64,000 nucleotides of DNA. It comes from Pseudomonas sp. GM48 (GTDB lineage Bacteria; Pseudomonadota; Gammaproteobacteria; Pseudomonadales; Pseudomonadaceae). This document shows positions 23,330-32,710 of this stretch, in pieces (position 1 is the stretch's first letter; each line of letters opens with the position of its first letter). The DNA lies in NCBI RefSeq assembly GCF_000282335.1, contig NZ_AKJM01000049.1, forward strand, positions 1-64,000, read 5' to 3'. A program made the translations under genes and the position numbers. Under the pieces are notes generated by a model. It saw nothing but the letters and a program-made list of their open reading frames with translations. It was not told the DNA's origin and made no database searches.

Positions 23330-24836
23330 CGGCAATAGCGCGTTGCGCGACCGAGCGTTTGCGCCAGATACGGATGATCGGCATCAACAGCATGATCGCC
23401 GTCAGTACCCAGACACCAAAGGTGATCGGGCTCGACCAGAGGATTTCCAGCGCACCGTTGGAAATCGACAGGGCGCGACGCAGGTTCTGCTCCATCAGGC
23501 CACCGAGGATGAAACCCAGCAACAGCGGAGACAACGGGAAGTCCAGCTTGCGCAGGATGTAGCCGAAGATGCCGATACCGATCATCAGGAACAGGTCGAA
23601 TGTGGTGGCGTGCACGGCGTAGACGCCGATCCCGGTAATGATGGCGATCACCGGCACCAGCGCCCAGTTCGGCACGGCGAGGATGCGGGTGAACACGCGG
23701 ATCATCGGGATGTTGAGGATCACCAGCATCACGTTGGCAATGAACAACGACGCGATCAGGCCCCAGACAATGTCGGGTTGTTCCTGGAACAACAGTGGAC
23801 CGGGGGTGATGTTGTACAGCGACAGCGCGCCAATCATCACTGCCGTGGTGCCGGAACCTGGAACGCCGAGGGTCAGCATCGGCACCAGCGCACCGCAAGC
23901 CGCGCCACCGATGGCGGTTTCCGGAGCGGCGAGACCGCGCATGTCACCCTGGCCGAAAGTACCCTTGGCACCGGCGATGCGTTTTTCAGTCATGTAGGCC
24001 ACGGCACTGGCCAGGGTAGCGCCTGCACCCGGCAACACGCCCATGATGAAACCCAGTACGCCGCAACGAATGTTCACCACGAACACCGACGCCGCTTCCT
24101 TGAAGTTGAACATCATGCGCCCGGTGGCTTTCACCGCTTCCTGGCCGTGGTGGGTTTTTTCCAGCAACAGAAGGATTTCGCTGATGGAGAACAGGCCCAG
24201 CACCAGCACGACGAACTGGATGCCGTCGGTCAGGTGAATATTGTCCCCGGTGAAGCGATACACACCGCTGTTGGCGTCGATGCCGACGGTCGACAGGAAC
24301 AGTCCGATCAGCGCCGCGATGAACGTCTTCAGCGGACGGTCGCCGGCCATGCCGCCGAGGCAGACAATCGCAAACACCATCAACACGAAGTATTCCGCCG
24401 GCCCGAAGGCAATCGCCCATTTCGCCAGTAGCGGGGCGAACAGCACCATGCCGCAAGTGGCGATAAACGCACCGATGAACGAGCTCCATGCCGACAGCGA
24501 CAGCGCTACACCGGCCAGGCCTTTGCGCGCCATCGGGTAACCGTCGAGGGTGGTCATCACAGTGGAAGCTTCACCCGGAATGTTCAGCAGGATCGAGCTG
24601 ATCCGGCCGCCGTATTCGCAACCCAGGTACACCGCTGCCAGCAGGATCAGCGCCGACTCCGGAGGCAGGCCAAGGGCGAATGCGATCGGAATCAACAGTG
24701 CCACGCCGTTGATCGGACCCAGGCCCGGCAACAGGCCGACCACGGTGCCGATCAGGGTGCCGCACAGTGCGGTCACCAGGTTGTACGGGCTCAGCGCGAC
24801 GCCGAAGCCCTGACCCAAATAGCCAAGAGTATCCAT
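23322..24836 (-). CDS. tctA: Tripartite tricarboxylate transporter, large permease
   Basis: A 504-residue permease with about eleven membrane segments, the large subunit of the TTT citrate/tricarboxylate importer. It has the family motifs GTLIGTVVGLLPGLGPINGVALLIP near the N-terminus and a second GVLPGAGATLASAVAYM in the middle. The ATG at 24836 is one base from the tctB stop, so expression is coupled. It works with TctB in the inner membrane and the periplasmic binding protein TctC. Confidence 0.93.
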   Translation of the reverse strand: MDTLGYLGQGFGVALSPYNLVTALCGTLIGTVVGLLPGLGPINGVALLIPIAFALGLPPESALILLAAVYLGCEYGGRISSILLNIPGEASTVMTTLDGYPMARKGLAGVALSLSAWSSFIGAFIATCGMVLFAPLLAKWAIAFGPAEYFVLMVFAIVCLGGMAGDRPLKTFIAALIGLFLSTVGIDANSGVYRFTGDNIHLTDGIQFVVLVLGLFSISEILLLLEKTHHGQEAVKATGRMMFNFKEAASVFVVNIRCGVLGFIMGVLPGAGATLASAVAYMTEKRIAGAKGTFGQGDMRGLAAPETAIGGAACGALVPMLTLGVPGSGTTAVMIGALSLYNITPGPLLFQEQPDIVWGLIASLFIANVMLVILNIPMIRVFTRILAVPNWALVPVIAIITGIGVYAVHATTFDLFLMIGIGIFGYILRKLDFPLSPLLLGFILGGLMEQNLRRALSISNGALEILWSSPITFGVWVLTAIMLLMPIIRIWRKRSVAQRAIADV

Positions 24837-24837
24837 A

Positions 24838-25296
24838 TCAGTTCTCCAGAACGTCGAGCACGCCAAGTGGCAGCGGCACGTCCATCAAGCGGTCGAACAG
24901 CAGGTAAAGACCGACGGCCATCAGGCTGATGATCACCACGCTGGGCACCCAGCGGCCGCCATACAGGCGCGCCATCGGCACACCGGTGATGATGCTGGCG
25001 ACGATAAAGCCCAGCGGCTCGAAAGTACCGGCGAACACCAGCAACAGCACCACACAGATGCCGATCTTGGTCAGGGTTTCGCGATCCAGCGGCGGCTCGT
25101 CAGCACTGTGTTTGATCGGTGCCGGACGGAACACCATGTACAACAGCGCCGAGCCCATCAGGCCGAGCATCAGCAGTGGAAAGGCCCGAGGCCCCACCGG
25201 TTCATAGGAAAAAGCCGCTTGGTACGGCCACGCCATCAGCGCCAGGCCGATACAGACCAGTAACAGCACCGCGGCAAAAATGCGTTGTAAGAGCAT
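24838..25296 (-). CDS. tctB: Tripartite tricarboxylate transporter, small permease
   Basis: A 152-residue membrane protein with four predicted membrane segments (starting at about 5, 40, 80 and 120), matching TctB in size and in its sequence VGPRAFPLLMLGLMG. It is the poorly conserved small subunit that pairs with TctA. It lies between tctC (60 bases) and tctA (1 base), in the usual order. Confidence 0.9.
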   Translation of the reverse strand: MLLQRIFAAVLLLVCIGLALMAWPYQAAFSYEPVGPRAFPLLMLGLMGSALLYMVFRPAPIKHSADEPPLDRETLTKIGICVVLLLVFAGTFEPLGFIVASIITGVPMARLYGGRWVPSVVIISLMAVGLYLLFDRLMDVPLPLGVLDVLEN

Positions 25297-25356
25297 GGGG
25301 AACTCCTGGGCTGCGGCCCCGAAAAAATCAGGGTCGCAGCCGCTAGACAGAGACGA

Positions 25357-26334
25357 TCACTGGATCAGGCCGAACTCTTTGGCCAGCACTTTGTAGTCCG
25401 CGACCTGCTTCTTCACGTAGGTGTCCAGCTCGGGGCCGGTCATGGCGAACGGGAAGAGCTCACGTTGATCGCGCAACTTGGCGAAGTCTTCGGAAGCCAG
25501 CAGTTTGTCGAAGGCAGCTTTCCACCAGGCGTAGTCTTCGTCGCTGACTTTTGGCCCGAGGTAGAAACCGCGCACCACCGGCCAGACGATGTCGTAGCCT
25601 TGCTCTCGGGCGGTCGGGATGTCTTTCATTTCCGGCTCGTCCAGGCGTTTGTCGGAGAACACCGCCAGCAGACGCATGTCGCCGCTCTGGATGTGTGGCA
25701 TGGAGTCGGAGATGTCGGTGCTGCCGACCTGGATGTGGCCGCCGAGCAGAGCGGTGGCAATTTCACCGCCACCTTCAAGGGCAACGTAACGCAGGTCACG
25801 AGGATTGATCCCGGCGGCCTTGGCGATCAGCGCGGTTTGCATCCAGTCCTGGCTGCCGACGGTGCCACCGGATCCGATCACCACTTTGCTCGGATCTTTC
25901 TTCAGTGCCTGGACCAGATCGTCCAGGGTCTTGTAAGGCGAATCGCTTTTCACCGCGATGGCGCCATAGCTGGTGCCGACGGCGGCCAGCCAGCGTACGT
26001 TGCTTTCATCGAAGCGACCGAATTTGCCTTGGGCCAGGTTCAGCAGCGAACCGCTTGACCATGCCACCAGAGTGCCGGCATCCGCCGGACGCTGGGCAAC
26101 CACCGCGTTGTACGCCACCGCGCCGACACCGCCGGGCATGTACGTCACGCGCATCGGTTTGGTCAGCAGTTTTTCGTTGATCAGCGCGCTTTGCGCCAGT
26201 TTGCAGGTCAGGTCGAAACCACCGCCGGGCGAGGCCGGGGCGATGCATTCCGGGCGTTTTGGTTCGGCAAGCGCTTGGCCGGCGAACAGCAGGACGCTGG
26301 CGGCGAGGGCTAGTTTACGCATTGACAGGTTCAT
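25357..26334 (-). CDS. tctC: Tricarboxylate-binding periplasmic protein
   Basis: A 325-residue binding protein of the Bug/TctC family. Signal peptide MNLSMRKLALAASVLLFAGQALA with cleavage after ALA. The mature part begins EPKRPECIAPASPGGGFDLTCK, the family ligand loop, and continues with YMPGGVGAVAYNAV and IGSGGTVGSQDWMQ, both involved in holding carboxylates. It delivers citrate or a related acid to TctAB. The gene follows the opdH porin by about 40 bases. Confidence 0.92.
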   Translation of the reverse strand: MNLSMRKLALAASVLLFAGQALAEPKRPECIAPASPGGGFDLTCKLAQSALINEKLLTKPMRVTYMPGGVGAVAYNAVVAQRPADAGTLVAWSSGSLLNLAQGKFGRFDESNVRWLAAVGTSYGAIAVKSDSPYKTLDDLVQALKKDPSKVVIGSGGTVGSQDWMQTALIAKAAGINPRDLRYVALEGGGEIATALLGGHIQVGSTDISDSMPHIQSGDMRLLAVFSDKRLDEPEMKDIPTAREQGYDIVWPVVRGFYLGPKVSDEDYAWWKAAFDKLLASEDFAKLRDQRELFPFAMTGPELDTYVKKQVADYKVLAKEFGLIQ

Positions 26335-26373
26335 TCAAGTCTCCTTGGGAGTTGTTGTTATCGACGTACTGAA

Positions 26374-27663
26374 TTACCAAAGGGCAACGCTATAGCTCAC
26401 CAGCAGACGTACTTCATCGGCATCGCGAGCGGAGTAATTGGAACGGTAGGTGGCATTGCGCAAGCGCACGGCGACATCCTTGAGTGCGCCGCTTTGTACA
26501 ACATATTTAATCTCGGAGTTGCGTTCCCACTCTTTGCCTTCGTCACCGTTCTTGAGCTTGATGTTGTCGCCACTCACGTAACGGCTCATGAAGCTCAGGC
26601 CAGGGACGCCGAGCGCGACGAAGTCGAAGTCATAGCGCGCTTGCCAGGAGCGTTCCTCGGCGCCGGCAAAGTCGTTGATCTGTACGAAGTTCACCAGGTA
26701 CGGGTCGCTGCCATCCACATACGGGAATGCGCTGTCGCCGGACATGTGCTGGTAGCCCGCGCTGAACTTGTGCCCGCTCAAGGCGTAACTCACCAGGCCG
26801 TTGAGGGACTTGTTGTCGATCTTGCCGCCACGGGCTTCGCCCTGGTCGTCACTGATGGCAAACCGCAGGTCGCTGGCAAAAGTGCCGGGGCCGAACGGTT
26901 GCGAGGCGATCAACCCGAGGAAGTGCTGGTTGTAGACTTCATCGAGTTGCGCGAAGTGATAACTGCCGGTGATCTTGTCGGTGAACTTGTAGTCCGCGCC
27001 GCCGAAATCGAAGTGCTTGCCGGCCACGGTGCCAGCGAAACGGCTGTTCTTGTTGTTGAGGGCAACGTCCTCGAAGTCGGTGCTGTCGCGATCCTTGGCC
27101 TTGTTCAGGCGCCCGCCGGTGAAGGTCAGGTTCTTGATCTCTTTGGAGGTCAGCATGCCGCCTTCAAAGGTCTGCGGCAGGATGCGCCCGTCGTTGGCCT
27201 TGAGGATCGGCAATTCCGGAATCAGGCTGCCGATTTTCAGCTCGCTGGCGGAAATTTTCATTTTACCGGTCAGGCCGAGTTTGGAGTATTCATCGACGGC
27301 ACGCCCATCGTCGGTCGGCAGCAGGCCGGTACCGGTACGATCCGGGCTCGAATCGAGTTTGACCCCCATCATGCCCAGCGCATCGACACCGAACCCCACG
27401 GTGCCGTCGGTGTAGCCTGATTTCAGATTGAGCATGAAACCCTGGGCCCACTCGTCGCGCTTGGACTGTTGGGCACTGGTACCGTCGCGAAAATCGCGGT
27501 TGAAATACATGTTGCGGGTTTCGAAAGTGGCCGAGCTGTCGTCGACGAATGCGGCCTGGCTCAAAGGTGAAAAACCGGCAAGGGCGGCAGCGCTGGCAAG
27601 CGCGGTGTGGCTGAAACGGGAGAGGCGGGCAGGCGCGATAGCCTGGGTCTGCAGGGACTGCAT
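26374..27663 (-). CDS. opdH: OprD-family outer-membrane porin, tricarboxylate uptake
   Basis: A 429-residue porin with an N-terminal signal (cleavage after SQA, before AFVDDSSATFETRNMYFNRD, the usual mature OprD start). The sequence consists of alternating beta strands and ends YSVALW, with a C-terminal aromatic residue for BAM recognition. In P. aeruginosa the same position upstream of tctCBA is held by OpdH, which takes up cis-aconitate and other tricarboxylates; the symbol is given by synteny. The gene is divergent from tctD, so TctD should control it. Confidence 0.87.
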   Translation of the reverse strand: MQSLQTQAIAPARLSRFSHTALASAAALAGFSPLSQAAFVDDSSATFETRNMYFNRDFRDGTSAQQSKRDEWAQGFMLNLKSGYTDGTVGFGVDALGMMGVKLDSSPDRTGTGLLPTDDGRAVDEYSKLGLTGKMKISASELKIGSLIPELPILKANDGRILPQTFEGGMLTSKEIKNLTFTGGRLNKAKDRDSTDFEDVALNNKNSRFAGTVAGKHFDFGGADYKFTDKITGSYHFAQLDEVYNQHFLGLIASQPFGPGTFASDLRFAISDDQGEARGGKIDNKSLNGLVSYALSGHKFSAGYQHMSGDSAFPYVDGSDPYLVNFVQINDFAGAEERSWQARYDFDFVALGVPGLSFMSRYVSGDNIKLKNGDEGKEWERNSEIKYVVQSGALKDVAVRLRNATYRSNYSARDADEVRLLVSYSVALW

Positions 27664-27779
27664 GGATGACTTACTCCGTTTATTGTTCTTATTTGTCGAA
27701 AACGCTTCGAGGCGTTTTTCGTAACGCTGTGTGGCGGCAGCGACGGCAGTCGAAACTGTCCGTGGCTGGACTGTAACGG

Positions 27780-27801
27780 GCTAACCTTTCGCTAACCTTT
27801 C
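27780..27801. promoter_or_regulatory. Tandem direct repeat, likely TctD-binding site
   Basis: GCTAACCTTTC occurs twice head to tail (27780-27790 and 27791-27801) with an 11-base period, between the divergent opdH and tctD starts. OmpR/PhoB-type regulators bind such tandem repeats on one face of the helix. Confidence 0.6.
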
Positions 27802-27900
27802 AGCTGGCTTTCACGGTTTTCGGGCTTCACAGCGGCGGTTGCGGCTGTAAACTTCGCGCCAGAGAGTGGCGTCGACCATCCCGGAATGAGGTAAAGATCC

Positions 27901-28572
27901 ATGCGTGTCCTGCTCGTCGAAGACCATTTGCAGCTCGCCGAAAGTGTCGCCCAGGCGCTCAAGAGCACCGGGCTGACCGTGGACGTGCTGCACGATGGCG
28001 TGGCAGCCGACCTGGCGCTGGGCAGCGAGGAATACGCCATGGCGATCCTCGATGTCGGCTTGCCGCGCATGGATGGTTTCGAAGTGCTGGCGCGTTTGCG
28101 GGCGCGGGGCAAGAACCTGCCGGTGTTGATGCTGACCGCGCGCAGCGATGTCAAGGATCGGGTCCACGGCCTGAACCTTGGAGCCGACGATTACCTGGCC
28201 AAGCCGTTCGAACTGACCGAGCTCGAAGCCCGGGTCAAAGCCTTGCTGCGTCGCAGTGTGCTGGGCGGTGAGCGCATTCAGCGTTGTGGTGTGCTGGCCT
28301 ATGACCTGGAAACCCGGCGTTTCACCCTCGGCGAAGAACTGCTGACCCTGACCTCCCGCGAACAGGCTGTACTCGAAGCCCTGATTGCGCGTCCCGGCCG
28401 GGTGATGAGCAAGGAGCAACTGGCCTCCCAAGTATTCGGGCTCGATGAAGAGGCCAGTCCCGATGCGATCGAAATCTACGTGCACCGCCTGCGCAAGAAA
28501 CTCGACGGCCAGCCGGTCGCCATCGTGACCTTCCGCGGCCTCGGTTACTTGCTGGAAAGCCGCGATGCATAA
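27901..28572 (+). CDS. tctD: Response regulator TctD
   Basis: A 223-residue OmpR/PhoB-type regulator. The receiver domain has the acidic pair Glu7-Asp8, the phosphorylation site Asp51 in AILDVGLP, Thr in LMLTARS and Lys in DYLAKPFEL. The C-terminal winged helix (about 125-220) ends VTFRGLGYLLE. It activates tricarboxylate transport genes in response to TctE and lies divergent from opdH. The stop overlaps tctE by eight bases. Confidence 0.92.
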   Translation: MRVLLVEDHLQLAESVAQALKSTGLTVDVLHDGVAADLALGSEEYAMAILDVGLPRMDGFEVLARLRARGKNLPVLMLTARSDVKDRVHGLNLGADDYLAKPFELTELEARVKALLRRSVLGGERIQRCGVLAYDLETRRFTLGEELLTLTSREQAVLEALIARPGRVMSKEQLASQVFGLDEEASPDAIEIYVHRLRKKLDGQPVAIVTFRGLGYLLESRDA

Positions 28573-29953
28573 GCCCAGCAGTCTGCGCTGGCGGTTGCTG
28601 TGGAACCTGGCGCTATTGTTGGTGGTGTTGATGCTGGCCAGTGGATTGAGCGCCTACTGGAACGGTCGCGAAGCCGCCGACACGGCCTATGACCGCACCT
28701 TGCTGGCCTCGGCGCGGACTATCGCCGCGGGCCTGTCCGCGCGCGACGGGAGCCTTAGCCTCGACGTGCCTTATGTCGCCCTCGATACCTTCGCCTACGA
28801 CAGCGCCGGGCGGATTTTCTATCTGGTCAATGACATCAATCAGAAGCTGATTTCCGGTTACGAAAACCTGCCCGGGCCACCGCCGGGAACGCCGCGCACC
28901 GATGACTATCCGGCGCTGGCACGTTTCTACAACGCCCAATACCGTGGGCAGAACGTGCGTGTGGTGAGCCTGCTCAAACCCGTGAGCGAGCCGAACATGA
29001 ACGGCATGGCGGAAATCCGCGTGGCAGAAACCGATGAAGCGCGAGTGAGCATGGCCCGCAGTCTGGCGGCGGATACTTTGTTACGCCTGGGTATGTTGGC
29101 GGGCGGGGCATTGATGCTGGTGTGGTTCGCAGTGAGTGCCGCGTTGCGCCCGTTGGAGCGCTTGCGTACGGCGGTGGAAGAGCGCCAGCCGGACGATCTG
29201 CGCCCCCTGCCGTTGGTGGAAGTGCAGCGCGAATTGTGGCCGCTGGTGCGTGCGCTCAATCACTTTACCGAACGCCTGCGCGGGCAGTTCGAGAAACAGG
29301 CGCAATTCATCGCCGATGCCGCCCACGAACTGCGTACGCCACTGGCGGCGCTCAAGGCGCGACTGGAACTGGGCATGCGCTCAGCCGAGCCCGATACCTG
29401 GCGCAGCACTTTGGAGACCGCAGCCCAAGGCACTGATCGCTTGACCCACTTGGCCAATCAATTGCTTTCCCTGGCACGGGTCGAAAATGGTGCCAGGGCG
29501 ATTGCCGAGGGCGGCGCGCAGTTACTGGACCTGAGTCAATTGGCCCGGGAACTAGGCATGGCCATGGCGCCGTTGGCGCACAAGCGTGGTATCGCGCTGG
29601 CGCTGGAGGCGGAAGAACCCGTCTGGCTGCGGGGTGAGCCGACGCTACTGAACGAACTGTTGAGCAATCTGGTGGATAACGCACTGGCTCACACGCCGCC
29701 GGGTGGCAACGTGGTTTTGCGCGTCTCGGCGCCCGCCGTGCTGGAAGTCGAAGATGATGGCCCCGGCATTCCTCTGGAGGAGCGCAATCGGGTATTCGAG
29801 CGCTTTTACCGACGCAATCAGCAAGTGGCCGGTTCTGGATTGGGGTTGGCGATTGTCGGTGAGATCTGCCGCGCGCATCTGGCCCAGATCAGCCTGCACG
29901 ATGGCGAACACGCGGGGTTGAAGGTGCGGGTGAGCTTTATTGCAGGGGATTGA
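28565..29953 (+). CDS. tctE: Sensor histidine kinase TctE
   Basis: A 462-residue membrane kinase. Order: membrane segment at about 12-30, periplasmic sensor of about 140 residues (2CSK_N-like, LDVPYVALDTFAYDSAGRIFY), second membrane segment near 175-195, HAMP region, then HisKA with His254 in DAAHELRTPLA and HATPase_c with the N box ELLSNLVDNALAHT and G boxes EDDGPGIP and GSGLGLAIV. It senses external tricarboxylates and phosphorylates TctD. All catalytic motifs are intact. Confidence 0.92.
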   Translation: MHKPSSLRWRLLWNLALLLVVLMLASGLSAYWNGREAADTAYDRTLLASARTIAAGLSARDGSLSLDVPYVALDTFAYDSAGRIFYLVNDINQKLISGYENLPGPPPGTPRTDDYPALARFYNAQYRGQNVRVVSLLKPVSEPNMNGMAEIRVAETDEARVSMARSLAADTLLRLGMLAGGALMLVWFAVSAALRPLERLRTAVEERQPDDLRPLPLVEVQRELWPLVRALNHFTERLRGQFEKQAQFIADAAHELRTPLAALKARLELGMRSAEPDTWRSTLETAAQGTDRLTHLANQLLSLARVENGARAIAEGGAQLLDLSQLARELGMAMAPLAHKRGIALALEAEEPVWLRGEPTLLNELLSNLVDNALAHTPPGGNVVLRVSAPAVLEVEDDGPGIPLEERNRVFERFYRRNQQVAGSGLGLAIVGEICRAHLAQISLHDGEHAGLKVRVSFIAGD

Positions 29954-29963
29954 GCAGACCTAC

Positions 29964-30068
29964 TGTGGCGAGGGAGCTTGCTCCCGTTGGACTGCGCAGC
30001 AGTCCCCTGCTCTTTAGGGGAAAGGAGGGGCCGCTTCGCGCCCCAGCGGGAGCAAGCTCCTCGCCACA
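29964..30068. repeat. REP doublet
   Basis: TGTGGCGAGGGAGCTTGCTC at left and the mirror (with one base lost, GCTCCTCGCCACA) at right, between the convergent tctE and HDOD genes. Confidence 0.9.
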
Positions 30069-30072
30069 ATGA

Positions 30073-30894
30073 TCAGTAAAACATCGAGCGCGTTTCTTCC
30101 AGATCGGCACACATCTCCTTGTTGTCCGGATCGATCCCGAGCTTGACGAAAGCGGGTACGCTGAAGGGATCGATGCGCGAGATCGGATGATCAGTGTCTT
30201 TGTGGCAATACAGGCTGGCCACCTGTACCAGGTCCACATAGTCGACCTGCGCAGACTGGCGTTTGAAGTTCAGGTATAGCTGCGGCACTTGCACCAGCAT
30301 GTCGGGAAACTCCCAGACCCTGAGCAGTTTTTCGCCGATCAGCGGATGAATCTGGTCGATCACATGATTGAGGCTGACCGGGTCGGACAGCAGCTCATAG
30401 TGATCTTCAGCGTAGGTCAGGATCGGCAGCACGCCGATCTGATGCACCAGCCCGCCAAGGGCCGCCTGATCGGGTTTGAGTCGGGTGTATCGACGGCACA
30501 AGGCGTAGCTGACGCCGGCGATTTCCAGGCTTTTACGCCAGACATCGCGCATCTTCTGTTCCACCACGTCGGAGCGGGCATGGAAAATCTGCTCCATGAC
30601 CAGGCCGATCGCCAGATTACAGCTGTAGTTGATGCCCAGGCGGGTGATCGCGGTATGCAGATCGGTCACTTCCTGGGTTGCGCGCAACAGTGGGCTGTTG
30701 ACCACTTTGATCAGGCGTGCCGACAGCGCGGTATCACGGCCGATCACTTTGCTCAGGGTACTGACGCTGACTTCCGGGTTTTCCGCGGCCTTGCGAATCT
30801 GCAGGGCCACTTCCGGTAACGTTGGCAGAACCAGGTCATCGTTATTGATGGCCTCAACCAAATCCTGTTGGACCTTTTCCGCCAGCTCGCTCAT
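30073..30894 (-). CDS. HDOD domain protein
   Basis: A 273-residue cytosolic protein made largely of one HDOD domain (about residues 20-215): LPTLPEVALQIRKAAENPE, then LSARLIKVVNSPLL, and AITRLGINYSCNLAIG. HDOD is related to HD phosphohydrolases but lacks the metal ligands, and acts in signalling, often with cyclic di-GMP. No partner domain is fused. Its target is unknown. It precedes ygfZ with a gap of about 34 bases on the same strand. Confidence 0.85.
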   Translation of the reverse strand: MSELAEKVQQDLVEAINNDDLVLPTLPEVALQIRKAAENPEVSVSTLSKVIGRDTALSARLIKVVNSPLLRATQEVTDLHTAITRLGINYSCNLAIGLVMEQIFHARSDVVEQKMRDVWRKSLEIAGVSYALCRRYTRLKPDQAALGGLVHQIGVLPILTYAEDHYELLSDPVSLNHVIDQIHPLIGEKLLRVWEFPDMLVQVPQLYLNFKRQSAQVDYVDLVQVASLYCHKDTDHPISRIDPFSVPAFVKLGIDPDNKEMCADLEETRSMFY

Positions 30895-30928
30895 TTAGTC
30901 TCTCTAGGTGTCGCGCCAAGTGCTGCCG

Positions 30929-31870
30929 TTATTGCTGGATTTCGCGATCGCGGTCCAGTTCATAAGGCAGGTCGAGCAGCTGCAAGGACGGCCCTTCGAT
31001 CGCGCCCAGGTGGATGTCTCCACTGTCTGCTGCTTCGGCTTGCAACACCGCCAGGAGTTCAATGTTTTGCCCGGTGCGGGCAGCCAGCACCACTTCGCCG
31101 ATGGAGCTGCCGTGGGTCGGGGAAAACAGCGGGACACCCGGTTCAGGCAGCTCGCTGGCTGCCAGTTGCAGGCGATACAAGCGGCGCTTGAGTTTGCCCA
31201 GGTACTGCATCCGCGCGACGATTTCCTGCCCGGTGTAGCAACCTTTCTTGAAACTCACGCCACCGACCGCTTGCAGGTTGAGCATCTGCGGGATGAACAA
31301 CTCGCGGGTGCCGGGCATGACCTGGCCGATCCCTGCGCGGACCTGACCCAGCAGCCATTGATTCAGATCGCCTTCGCTCAGCAAAGCCGACAACTTGCCT
31401 TTGACCGCATCGGCTTGACCGGTGACGACCCACAACTCGGCGCGCTCAGGCGAGACACGGATGGCAATCAACCCATCGTTGCGCACGACGCTGTCGGTTT
31501 CTGCCGGCAGGTCCAGGCCGAGGCTGGCCAGTGCGGCGTCGCCATGGTCAATGCCGAAGCGGACCCAGGCGGCACTTTCGTCGGTCAGTTTCGACTTGGA
31601 AAACACCGCGTACTTTTTCAGGTCCACCAGTTGTGGTTCGAGCAATTCGCTGGCCATGGCCAGGACTACGCCGTCCCCTTCGAGCAGGATGCGGAAACTC
31701 GATTGCATCCGGCCTTTTTGGGTGCAGCGCGCACCGAGGCTGGCCCGGGAATCGCTCAGGTAGTCGAGATTGCAGGTCAATTGGCCTTGCAGGAATTTGC
31801 TGGCGTCCGCGCCGCGGACCGCGAGAACACCTTCATGAGAAAGGGTGCAGAAAAAAGCAGAATCGGCCAT
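30929..31870 (-). CDS. ygfZ: Folate-binding protein YgfZ
   Basis: A 313-residue tetrahydrofolate-dependent protein that helps build or repair Fe-S clusters, for example in MiaB. The signature KGCYTGQEIVARMQYLGKLK is present with Cys211. The N-terminus ADSAFFCTLSHEGVLAVRGADASKFLQGQ matches the GcvT-like fold. It is divergent from sdhE, which is needed for a flavoprotein of the Fe-S enzyme succinate dehydrogenase, so the neighbourhood is about respiratory cofactors. Confidence 0.92.
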   Translation of the reverse strand: MADSAFFCTLSHEGVLAVRGADASKFLQGQLTCNLDYLSDSRASLGARCTQKGRMQSSFRILLEGDGVVLAMASELLEPQLVDLKKYAVFSKSKLTDESAAWVRFGIDHGDAALASLGLDLPAETDSVVRNDGLIAIRVSPERAELWVVTGQADAVKGKLSALLSEGDLNQWLLGQVRAGIGQVMPGTRELFIPQMLNLQAVGGVSFKKGCYTGQEIVARMQYLGKLKRRLYRLQLAASELPEPGVPLFSPTHGSSIGEVVLAARTGQNIELLAVLQAEAADSGDIHLGAIEGPSLQLLDLPYELDRDREIQQ

Positions 31871-32019
31871 GGGTCATCGCAGGGTAAAGAGTCTGGCGGA
31901 CATCATAAGGGGACGCCTTGGAAATGGGTAGTTCACAAAGGATCACCGGTGCCCGACCAAAGCCGACTGTTCGACCGGGCGCGGGCCTGTATACTTGCGG
32001 CCTATTTGAGGAGCGCTCC

Positions 32020-32274
32020 ATGGTCGAAGATGTTGAACTGAACCGCCTCTTTTGGCACAGCCGCCGTGGCATGCTTGAGCTTGACGTGTTGCTGGTACCG
32101 TTCACGAAAGAGGTTTACGCAACGCTCAACGAGGTGGATCGCGCGTTGTACGTTCGACTGCTGACGTGTGAGGATCAGGACATGTTCGGCTGGTTCATGG
32201 AACGCAGCGAATCGGAAGATCCCGAGCTGCAACGCATGGTTCGCATGATCCTGGATCGTGTCCAGCCCAAGTAA
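32020..32274 (+). CDS. sdhE: Succinate dehydrogenase assembly factor SdhE
   Basis: An 84-residue protein that attaches FAD to SdhA. The conserved [13 protein letters not shown] segment at about residues 16-28 holds the RGxxE motif needed for flavinylation, and [11 protein letters not shown] follows. The ATG at 32020 follows GAGGAG; a longer in-frame reading from 31918 runs across the promoter. Its stop overlaps ygfX by 17 bases, the same pairing as in E. coli. Confidence 0.93.
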   Translation: MVEDVELNRLFWHSRRGMLELDVLLVPFTKEVYATLNEVDRALYVRLLTCEDQDMFGWFMERSESEDPELQRMVRMILDRVQPK

Positions 32275-32710
32275 TTCGTTCGAATGCCGCTGGCATGCCT
32301 CACGGCAATTGCTGGCGGCATATCTTTTCGCCCAACTGTTCGCGTTGGGCTCGCTGTTTTTACTGTCAATTCCGCTCTGGGCCAGCTCGCTCGGCGTTGT
32401 GCTGTGCGTGGCTCATGGAGTCTGGCTGTTGCCCCGGCAGATCCTGCTGACGCACCCGCAGGCATTTTGTGGCTTGCGGCGCGATACCGAAGGCTGGCAG
32501 TTGTGGAGTCGGGCCAAAGGTTGGCAGCCCGTGCAACTAAGGCCGGACAGCCTGGCGCTGCCGTTGATTGTGGTATTGCGCTTTCGTCTGCGTGGCGAGC
32601 GCCGGGTCAGGGCCATTTGTGTGCCCCGGGATGCGCAGGCGGCGGATGTGCACCGACGCCTGCGGGTCCGGCTCAAATTCAGCCGCCGTAGGTGGGCGGC
32701 ACCAGAATAG
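32258..32710 (+). CDS. YgfX-family membrane protein
   Basis: A 150-residue protein with two adjacent membrane segments (about 18-36 and 40-58) and a soluble basic C-terminal domain. This is the YgfX (CptA) layout, and the gene follows sdhE as in enterobacteria, where it was reported as a toxin acting on cell division proteins and linked to flavinylation. It starts with GTG at 32258 inside sdhE. The 3' end overlaps the convergent nadB gene by 32 bases. Confidence 0.75.
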   Translation: MSSPSNSFECRWHASRQLLAAYLFAQLFALGSLFLLSIPLWASSLGVVLCVAHGVWLLPRQILLTHPQAFCGLRRDTEGWQLWSRAKGWQPVQLRPDSLALPLIVVLRFRLRGERRVRAICVPRDAQAADVHRRLRVRLKFSRRRWAAPE

